From contig CP136068.1 in the NCBI GenBank assembly GCA_032622095.1, positions 129,027,989 to 129,091,988 of the forward strand: a stretch of 64,000 nt of DNA, written 5' to 3'. Of this stretch, positions 34,320 to 43,400 are shown in pieces. Every line of letters starts with the position of its first letter. Position 1 is the first letter of the stretch. Source of the stretch: Siphonodentalium dalli (Eukaryota > Mollusca > Scaphopoda > Gadilida > Siphonodentaliidae). The translations under genes and the position numbers were made by a program. Below the pieces are notes generated by a model. The model did not search any database. It worked only from the letters and a program-made list of their open reading frames with translations, and had not been told where the DNA came from.

Positions 34320-34789
34320 AAATCAATCTTTGTGCTTATCCGCCATCTTGTTTTTTCAGAAATTCAGTCACATCGGGAATATTGTTTGGTGCATTTTGGC
34401 GCCAAGAAAGGGGATATCTGTCGGAAATCATTTTCTGGGAATTTAAAGACATAGTACCATGTACCAAAACCTGCACGCGATACATTTGAGGAATTCTAAA
34501 GACTCCTAAATTAACTTATCAAACTCAACAAGTTGTCCTACTTCTGGTAATTAGCCATTGACTCAATGCGTTGACGTTCAATGCCCATGACGCGTCACTG
34601 TGACGTTGCATAAGTGAATGGCCATAGACGACACATATATTTAATTTATCTTTCCAAATTACAATAAATTACAGCGACGATTAATTAAAGGGATATGCTG
34701 GATTTTGTCCACTGACATAATACACACGTTACGGGACGCTTAGTGGTCGGATATGGTGTCATGTGAGGCTCAGTGAGATCAATATTAGG
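34320..34789. other. Spacer before the reversed satellite block
   Basis: No gene recognised. A GCCATCTTG motif lies at about 34,342. Confidence 0.5.
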
Positions 34790-36733
34790 CACTATCGTGT
34801 AGAATGGACCCGAATTTACCATAGTTCCAATCCCCAAGTCGATAGATCGAGCGGTCACGGCACTGTTAACCCCTGACTGGCGGCCGTTTCCGCCAGGTAC
34901 GGGAAATCCAAAAAGGCGCCGACCGCACCTCCCCTGACTGCCTGACCACGGAAATGGACATTATATCATGAAGTGAATACCCCTATGCATCCATGGGCGA
35001 TCGGACAAGTCGCTAGCTGCAGCGGAAGTGAATAAATTAACCCATACGCTGCTGCCGAATTCGCTATACATGTACGCAAAAACGACGAAATTAACACCCG
35101 CCGACCGGACCACCCCCAGGGGTCCGAGCGAGATGGGGTTTGCACTATCGTGTAGAATGGACCCGAATGTACCAAAGTTCCAATCCCCAAGTCGATAGCT
35201 CGAGCGGTCACGGCACTGTTAACCCCTGACTGGCGGCCGTTTCCGCCAGGTACGAAAAATCCAAAAAGGCGCCGACCGCACCTCCCCTGACTGCCTGACC
35301 ACGGAAATGGACTTTGTATCATGAAGTGAATACCCATATGCATCCATGGGCGATCGGACAAGTCGCTAGCTGCAGCGGAAGTGAATAAATTAACCCATAC
35401 GCTGCTGCCGAATTCGCTATAAATGTACGCAAAAACGCCGAAATTAACACCCGCCGACCGGACCGCCCCTATGGGTCCGAGCGAGATGGGGTTTGCACTA
35501 TCGTGTAGAATGGACCCGAATGTACCAAAGTTCCAATCCCCAAGTCGATAGCTCGAGCGGTCACGGCACTGTTAACCCCTGACTGGCGGCCGTTTCCGCC
35601 AGGTACGGGAAATCCGAAAAGGCGCCGACCGCACCTCCCCTGACTGCCTGACCACGGAAATGGACATTATATCATGAAGTGAATACCCATATGCATCCAT
35701 GGGCGATCGGACAAGTCGCTAGCTGCAGCGGAAGTGAATAAATTAACCCATACGCTGCTGCCGAATTCGCTATAAATGTACGCAAAAATGCCGAAATTAA
35801 CACCCGCCGACCGGACCGCCCCTGTGGGTCCGAGCGTGATGGGGTATGCACTATCGTGTAGAATGGACCCGAATGTACCATAGTTCCAATCCCCAAGTCG
35901 ATAGATCGAGCGGTCACGGCACTGTTAACCCCTGACTGGCGGCCGTTTCCGCCAGGTACGGGAAATCCAAAAAGGCGCCGACCGCACCTCCCCTGACTGC
36001 CTGACCACAGAAATGGACATTATATCATGAAGTGAATACCCCTATGCATCCATGGGCGATCGGACAAGTCGCTAGCTGCAGCGGAAGTGAATAAATTAAC
36101 CCATACGCTGCTGCCGAATTCGCTATAAATGTACGCAAAAATGCCGAAATTAACACCCGCCGACCGGACCGCCCCTATGGATCCAAGCGTGATGGGGTTT
36201 GCACTAACGTGTAGAATGGACCCGAATGTACCATAGTTCCAATCCCCAAGTCGATAGATCGAGCGGTCACGGCACTGTTAACCCCTGACTGGCGGCCGTT
36301 TCCGCCAGGTACGGGAAATCCAAAAAGGCGCCGATCGCACCTCCCCTGACTGCCTGACCACGGAAATGGACATATATCATGAAGTGAATACCCCTATGCA
36401 TCCATGGGCGATCGGACAAGTCGCTAGCTGCAGCGGAAGTGAATAAATTAACCCATACGCTGCTGCCGAATTCGCTATAAATGTACGCAAAAACGCCGAA
36501 ATTAACACCCGCCGACCGGACCGCTCCTATGAGTCCGAGCGTGATGGGGTTTGCACTAACGTGTAGAATGGACCCGAATGGACCATAGTTCCAACCCCCA
36601 AGTCGATAGCTCGGGTGGATATGGCACTGTTAACCGCTAATTTGCGACCGGTTCCACGGGTACGCGAAATCCAAAAAGGCACAAACCGCATCTCCCCTGG
36701 TTGCACGACCACGGAAATGGACATCATATCATG
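34790..36733 (-). repeat. 353-bp satellite, reversed block of about 5.5 monomers
   Basis: CACTATCGTGTAGAATGGAC starts at 34,790, 35,143, 35,496 and 35,849, and with CACTAACG at 36,202 and 36,554, giving spacings of 353, 353, 353, 353 and 352. This is the reverse complement of the main array at 42,695-64,000. The last partial monomer (36,554-36,733) is much more diverged (for example GCTCGGGTGGATATGGCACT), as is typical of an array edge. The left edge at 34,790 is sharp. Confidence 0.97.
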
Positions 36734-39118
36734 CAGCGAAGAGTGTATTCTGGTCCTGCTAGATCAACACCGATATTCGAAAACGTATACGAGGTGAGTG
36801 ATAACATATCAATTGAAACACATATGTATGAGACCCGGATAATTTTCTTTATGGTACATGCAAAAATTAATTATAAAACAACTGAATATGTGAATGTGGG
36901 GGGGGGGGGGGGGGGGTAACCCCATGTTTATTTATTATAAATCAACATGGTTCAGGTCATGATAGTCGCATGTGTAGTGACTTAAAGTGGTAAGCTATTC
37001 AAAGCACTGCATGTGACATTGTGTATGGATTATAGCGAGGTGTCACATTCGTCACCACGGACTTAAATTCAATTAATTTATTTATTTTGGTGAATCCCTT
37101 GTGATTATCAGTCCAGTGATTAACTAATTTACTTCGAGTTCTCGTCCGATTTACTTTTGGCTGTTTTCGTTACAATAAATAATCATGAATAATGTACATG
37201 TATCAATTGTACGTGTTTTTATAGGAATTGGTTTCGACAGTAGTTATACGATCGTGCGAATTAATTGGGATTTAAAACATGATCAGATTAAGAGATTTTA
37301 AAATCGGATTATGAACCTTGGTCTCATCCGTGGGACGATTGAGATGCATGATGGCTTCGTGTACATGGCAAGAAACCCAGTCGAATGTAATTTGCAACCA
37401 ATGGAATGAACCAATGATATAGTTGCATTGATATATAAAATGGTTACTTTCTAAATTGTGTCAAATCGACATCTTGATTTTATCATAATGCGACCACCAC
37501 GAGTTCTACCAGTTATGGTCATATATCCATGTTCTGTTTGCGACGGTGAAGCCGAAGGTAAGGGAACAATTTGATTTATATTTTAAGGTTGATATATACT
37601 AACGGAAAGTTGCTAATGCAGTTTAGATAACTACTGTTTGTTTCTCCGTTATTCGCGAATTTATAGTTATGATGTTTGGTATTATCTGATAGTATAGTAA
37701 AGCATGACACCAAAAATCTTTTTGTACGAATGATTTTGAGCGAGTCGAATATTGATTGGACAAGCTAGCTAACGGAATTGTATGTTCGAGCAATCATAAC
37801 CTATTTTCTCAGTCTGGAAAATCCAACATTCGAATAGTCTATGAAATTATTTGTAAAATCCAATTGTTTGAAATGTTGCCAACATGTCAGCCATTTAATT
37901 TTAAATTGTCCAATAATCCATAACGATACGTATATCTGCCAATAAAGCGAATGCGATTAACAATTTGTCTGCACCATATATCAATGTTTTTTCAATTTGC
38001 TCACACTATACCAGTCGATGCGCTGAATTATTCCTGTAAAACAGTTTGTGGTTGCAACACGTGTTGCGGTACGGGTAGCTATATGGATTCCAGTAACCGT
38101 ATCGAACGGAGAAACGAATATTTATTTCTGAACAACACATTTACTCTCCAGTAGCCAACTAAATTTTGTATTGACGACTGGCATGCCGATATCAATAACT
38201 CGAAACTATACGAAATATATTGGCCGATTGCAATAAATTCCATTTAAAGTCGAGATTTATCAAGCGGGGCTCGAATCTAATTTAGTGGACGAGGTTAATA
38301 AATTGAGTATTGAATCTGATTGATTTGCGACGAATTTTATATCCATCTTTATCACTAAATCACATTGTAGCTTGGGGAAACGACACAAAGACGGCTGGGG
38401 TTAAACAATTCATAATGATTTCTTTATCACAACCAAAGAGGAAATAAAGACATGTGCATTAAAGAAAAAATAACTCAACTCAACTCATTCAATTATGCAA
38501 TATCATTATTATATTCCAATTAACACATTACATATATGATGGTTGTTACGACGCATTATGTTCAGTTCAACGTGTGTGTGTGTGTGTGTGGGGGGGGGGG
38601 GGGTGCTTAGAAAACAATATTTGTTCCACACCAACATTCGGCGGGAACAAAGGTGATGTATTGGCGACATGTGTGCGCAAGTCCATCGTGTTGCGACACC
38701 ATTGCAACCATGAAGAAAATGATGCACTCCTACAATAAATACAACTATGCACGCATAAACAAGTATTATTGGAGAGAAATAACCTAGGTGAAGGCTCCCA
38801 CATCATTACACGACGTGCACTGTTATAATCCCCAGTCAGCTTAATATGTGTCACTCTTTTCTGAAGCCAACTAATCTCTTGATGATCAGAGACTAATTTA
38901 CACATAGAGCTGATTGTTATCAAAACATCATCTGATTCAATACGCAATTAATATATTTGGATACTTTACATATGGCACGATTTAATACTAGTTATCTTTT
39001 GATATATATGCAGGTTACGGTTGATCAATAATATGTTTTATTATCCATCCTTTATATAACTAACACTATTTCTGATTGAACAAAAGCTGTCACATTATAA
39101 TCCTGGAATTACCGGGAC
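36734..39118. other. Unassigned stretch between the two satellite arrays
   Basis: Mostly AT-rich unique-looking DNA. A 19-base G tract lies at 36,898-36,916 and a (GT)n-G14 run at 38,570-38,603. A short ATG-led segment at 37,488-37,557 ends at GAAG|GTAAGG, a possible first exon encoding CSVCDGEAEG, but support is weak. Other open frames show no domains. Confidence 0.45.
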
Positions 39119-39278
39119 AATGTGACGTCACGGAGTAACACTATTTCCAAAGTTATCGGTGAATTTTTATGCGCGCGCAATACTCTGGTGAATGTATCAG
39201 ACGTTTCACTTCCGCATTGAGTTCTTTTTTCACTTCCCTGTTTACTATTCCAAGTCATGCCTCCTGATGATCAAATAC
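39119..39278 (+). repeat. Dispersed repeat Y, copy 1 (with CRE site)
   Basis: GTGACGTCACGGAGT, a degenerate middle with GCGCGC, then TTTCACTTCCGCA, GTTTACTATTCCAAGTCATG and GATGATCAAATAC. The same order occurs inverted at 41,818-41,972. The full CRE palindrome TGACGTCA lies at 39,123-39,130. Confidence 0.75.
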
Positions 39279-39630
39279 ATATATTTACACACTAAGTGTT
39301 GTCATCACTAAATCCAGCATTCTGATTGGTCGGCGCCCACGTGGCTAGTTGCAGTTATTTCTCGGTGAATGCGTAACGCATCATAACACCAAGCTAATAA
39401 CACCATCGATACGTCATTAGGTTTGGAAAGACGAACGCGTAATGCTTTGGGCGCATTTTGACTCGCGCAGGATTGACTTAATACATCATCGGGTTTCAAC
39501 ATGAAGAGAAATTGTTCCTATTAACTTTTGCCAAGGGTGCTATTGGGTATTTTGGGCTGATCTTGTCACGATACACTTTTCGATTTAAATATATTTACAA
39601 AAGCGGCTTTTTCGCTAAATGTATATAAAT
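39279..39630. other. Spacer between repeat Y and the first long palindrome
   Basis: No gene recognised. An open minus-strand frame at 39,308-39,502 has no identifiable domain. Confidence 0.4.
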
Positions 39631-39791
39631 ATAAGGATTAACTGTCATGTGGACTATTTTTATGGATATGTAACGGTGAGGTAAGTGGACATAACTTGTA
39701 TGTAAAACCCTTCGGGTTTTACACAAGTTATGTCCACTTACCTCACCGTTACATCTCCATAAAAACAGTCCACATGACAGTTAATCCTTAT
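39631..39791. repeat. 161-bp near-perfect palindrome
   Basis: ATAAGGATTAACTGTCATGT at 39,631 is mirrored to 39,791. The arms of about 75 bases include AACGGTGAGGTAAGTGGACA and meet at GTAAAACCCTTCGGGTTTTA. Only a handful of mismatches or short indels are visible. It may be a foldback MITE or a hairpin-derived insertion. Confidence 0.9.
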
Positions 39792-40401
39792 GTACAATCT
39801 ATTATAGATAATTAAATACCGACAAACACCAAAAATAACAACTAAGTTATTCAAAAAATTTGGGAAAGCAGAAGATATTCGGAAGAATTCTGGAATACTC
39901 GGCAATGTTCGGGACGATTAAATTTTGTCATAATTCGGCATCAGTTCGGCGGCTTTTTGGAATAAAACTCGTCCAGAATTCTTTCGAATGCTGCCGATTT
40001 GGTCTGGTCCAGAATTTGTGCCGAATATACTAATTCGGGACAGAAAATCGGGAATATGGAACCGGGGCTGTAGTCAGAACCAATGTTGTCATCCCGAAAT
40101 CCTTTCATATTCATGTGTGCCATACCACGAACGTCTATGGATTATGGACGCGGCCATATATAGTCAAACTAACGATTTTTGTTGCCAACTCGGCTCTATA
40201 ATCCGACCCACGACAATCGCCGCGCTGCTTTCATATTGGTACGATTCCACCCTATGCGAGGTTATAAGAAAAAATAGTTAAAAATGTTTTTGTGTCTACA
40301 TGCAAATCGGCTTTTTAACCAGGATCATGCGTTCATGTTTGCACGGTGGAACGCTATAGAACAGCTACGGATGCGGTCCCATAGCCCCTTTCTATATTAC
40401 C
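39792..40401. other. Spacer with a repeat fragment
   Basis: TACCGACAAACACCAAAAAT (about 39,818) is similar, inverted, to 42,590-42,620. No gene recognised. Confidence 0.5.
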
Positions 40402-41430
40402 ACTGTGTGGGAACTGTTACATCGGAAGTCGTTCTATCGCCGGTATTGTTATGGTTCTTGACTGATTTATTACGATGCCTTACGATTCAAATTAAAGGTA
40501 CTCAATCCGATTAAGCACCCCTAAATTACTATTTCTTTGGTTCAGGGGTAACAAATGTTTGATTCGAGTCGAGGAACCCATCCATCAAAAGCGCAGAAAT
40601 TTGTAATTTTCTCGAGATGTGTACTAATAATGGAAACAGAAACACTTATTCAAACAGACGAAGATGGATAACTCTAAAAGCAAGTGGTAATAATAAAGCA
40701 ATTTAATTTTGACCGAGAACATCCTTTTGACGGCGTGTTCTGGGCCAGAAACAATAGAAATAAATTTTTTTATATCTGATCACTCTGAGCGTTGATGTGT
40801 AGTTTCCTTGACTCTATAATCAATTATTTTTGTTACCACCGAAGCCAAAGAAATAGTAATTTATGATGGTCGGATTGAGTACCTTTAATCTTTTTCGGGA
40901 CAAAATCACGCATACTTATGGAAATCTTCAATGTATTATACTTTCCTGAATGAACAGAGGCTGGACAAGTGCCGTTTTGTCGAATCCTGCAGTCTCAATC
41001 ACAATTCAATCCGAATTAGCGAGTTAGCGTAAATATGAACATGTTATCATCGAAATAAAAGTCGCGTGAACGAAATCCCTTTGTTTTTGGTTGCGTATAA
41101 AATATGAAACACATTCCGAAGACGAACACTGAGTATTAAGTATACCTGTGCTATTCTTCTGTAAAACAGCTGAGAAAATATCCTGGTAGGCGTTAATAAT
41201 TTGAAACAGTAGCCTTGTAATTAACACGTGCGCCTGTTACGGTTCTATCCCAAGTCAATCATGTCTGTGACGGTTCTAGACATGAAATTTAGGTGAACGA
41301 TTTCTGCACTTTGGGCGGAATATTATCTTGTTTATCTGACATTTTAAATCAGATAATGACTGTAGCTTGTGGTATTTACAACATACAACAGGTATATTAA
41401 TAACTAATACAATATATACTTAATACGGGA
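40402..41430 (-). repeat. Dispersed repeat X, copy 2 (interrupted)
   Basis: Inverted relative of 1,931-2,560. Its reverse complement includes AATACCGGCGATAGAACGAC, CTTCCGATGTAACAGTTCC and the DIFSAVLQKNSTGIL frame (41,024-41,227, minus strand). It is split by the 389-bp TTAA element at 40,496-40,884. Confidence 0.75.
40496..40884. mobile_element. 389-bp TTAA-flanked MITE
   Basis: The element begins AGGTACTCAATCCGA and ends with the exact reverse complement. TTAA lies directly outside both ends (40,492-40,495 and 40,885-40,888). A second inverted segment (AAATTACTATTTCTTTGG at about 40,524 and its complement at about 40,845) extends the terminal repeats. TTAA target duplication is the hallmark of piggyBac-type elements. 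There is no coding capacity, so it is a non-autonomous derivative. The empty site is preserved at 2,461-2,465 in the paralogous repeat X copy. Confidence 0.88.
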
Positions 41431-41817
41431 TATGAAGTGACACTAATTGGCTTGGACAGGGATGGACTGCTTAATTGGCATCTGCCTCCAAATTTGGTCA
41501 TTTTTTTCAATAGTTACACATTTCTTACATTACACTAGATTGGATAGAAATTTCACACCAACAATATGTTTTATTTTGCAACAATGTCTGAAGAAAGTCC
41601 CACCTTATATACACACTTATGGGTTCATTTAAAGTGTAATTGTCCGCCGCCTTCATTTAAATTAATATTAACAATATTTAATTCCTATCTAATGATCGGG
41701 GCCGACTTCTCTCATGCCGAAATCGCGTCGGGTCACCTTCGTAGTGGATCATCGTCACAGGGGCCCGACTTCACTTATACTCTTTTGACCAATGGTCTCT
41801 ATAAAAAGCCTGTATTT
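41431..41817. other. Unassigned spacer
   Basis: No gene recognised; AT-rich with a GC-richer stretch at 41,700-41,770. Confidence 0.45.
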
Positions 41818-41972
41818 GATCATTAGAAAGCATGCTTTGTAATAGTAAACGCGGGAATGAAAAAAAACATAAAACTCATTGCGGAAGTGAAATGTTTGCT
41901 AAATCTGTTCCGCGCGCATCACAATTTCACCAATTCATTTGCAATAGTTAATTCGTGACGTCACGGAGTGCC
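41818..41972 (-). repeat. Dispersed repeat Y, copy 2 (with CRE site)
   Basis: Reverse complement contains GTGACGTCACGAATT, GATGCGCGCGGAAC, ATTTCACTTCCGCAATGAGT and GTTTACTATTACAAAGCATG. These match copy 1 at 39,119-39,278. TGACGTCA lies at 41,956-41,963. Confidence 0.75.
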
Positions 41973-42381
41973 AATAAAAAAGTGATATTGCACAATTGGG
42001 AGTCCAATATGACATTCGGGAGTACCATCGCGTCCAACCTAACTTGTGCAATACCGTTAACCAGTTCACACGCTTGACACGTTCCATCTATAACTTCAGA
42101 TAAACAACTAAACATCTATTATTCTGGAACAATTTGTGAAGGTTTCTTTATTGGAACTGCCAGTAGCAACGTTTATCCATTGGCCCATTCAAATAGCGAG
42201 AACACTGTTATATCTCAACGTTCTACAAATGTAATCTAGAATACTTTGTCAAGTTGTTATAAAACACAAATAATCAGAAAGTAACTGAAAATAATCTACA
42301 GTTTTCAAGGTATATGATTGCAGAATACAATCCTTTGGCGCGTACTCCAAAATACTCCAAAACGTGTAATCATATAAAGTT
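41973..42381. other. Spacer before the second long palindrome
   Basis: Contains GAGTCCAATATGACATTCGG (about 42,000), echoing GAGTCCAATATGACTTTTCA in the palindrome at 42,470. No gene recognised. Confidence 0.5.
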
Positions 42382-42543
42382 ATTATACAATGTTGTGTAC
42401 AGTATGTGTTTTTCTTGTACGAGTCCAGGTTGTGGTGAAAAGTCATATTGGACGAGACACACCAGTGTCGAGTCCAATATGACTTTTCACCACAACCTGG
42501 ACGAGTACAAGAAAAACTCATACTGTACACAACATTGTATAAT
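42382..42543. repeat. 162-bp near-perfect palindrome
   Basis: ATTATACAATGTTGTGTACA at 42,382 is mirrored to 42,543. The arms of about 70 bases include CCAGGTTGTGGTGAAAAGTC and are separated by about 18 bases (GAGACACACCAGTGTCGA). The similar peptides read on both strands here result from the palindrome. Confidence 0.92.
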
Positions 42544-42629
42544 GACATTTTTATTATCCATCTGTATATTTATCCAAATTTTGGAAATAAAACTTTTGTG
42601 GTTATTTTTGGTATTTGTCGGCACTTAAT

Positions 42630-42694
42630 TCTCTACAAAAGCCTGTACCGTATATTGATCATCAGAAAGCATGATTTGGAAAAGTAAACGCGAA
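42630..42694 (-). repeat. Dispersed repeat Y, copy 3, truncated by the satellite
   Basis: AAGCCTGTACCGTATATTGA and TCAGAAAGCATGATTTGGAA match copy 2 at 41,809-41,850. The match stops at AAACGCG, where satellite sequence begins (AGTGCAAACCCC at 42,695). Confidence 0.75.
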
Positions 42695-43400
42695 AGTGCA
42701 AACCCCATCTCGCTCGGACCCATAGGGGCGGTCCGGTCGGCGGGTGTTAATTTCGGCGTTTTTGCGTACATTTATAGCGAATTCGGCAGCAGCGTATGGG
42801 TTAATTTATTCACTTCCGCTGCAGCTAGCGACTTGTCCGATCGCCCATGGATGCATATGGGTATTCACTTCATGATATAATGTCCATTTCCGTGGTCAGG
42901 CAGTCAGGGGAGGTGCGGTCGGCGCCTTTTCGGATTTCCCGTACCTGGCGGAAACGGCCGCCAGTCAGGGGTTAACAGTGCCGTGACCGCTCGATCTATC
43001 GACTTGGGGATTGGAACTATGGTACATTCGGGTCCATTCTACACGATAGTGCAAACCCCATCTCGCTCGGACCCATAGGGGCGGTCCGGTCGGCGGGTGT
43101 TAATTTCGGCGTTTTTGCGTACATTTATAGCGAATTCGGCAGCAGCGTATGGGTTAATTTATTCACTTCCGCTGCAGCTAGCGACTTGTCCGATCGCCCA
43201 TGGATGCATATGGGTATTCACTTCATGATATAATGTCCATTTCCGTGGTCAGGCAGTCAGGGGAGGTGCGGTCGGCGCCTTTTCGGATTTCCCGTACCTG
43301 GCGGAAACGGCCGCCAGTCAGGGGTTAACAGTGCCGTGACCGATCGAGCTATCGACTTGAGGATTGGAACTATGGTACATTCGGGTCCATTCTACACGTT

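Noticed and set aside
34966-35917. Minus-strand 131-codon and 81-codon frames in the reversed satellite block
   Set aside because: Same repeat read in the corresponding orientation; the frames only span one or two monomers.
38567-38947. 126-codon minus-strand frame as a gene
   Set aside because: It ends in a (GT)n-derived His/Thr stretch with a Pro-rich segment from the G tract, and no domain or splice context is recognisable.
42249-42628. Two similar Cys-containing peptides on opposite strands (VVYSM-FSCT, PGCGEKSYW)
   Set aside because: Both come from the 162-bp palindrome, which reads alike on both strands.
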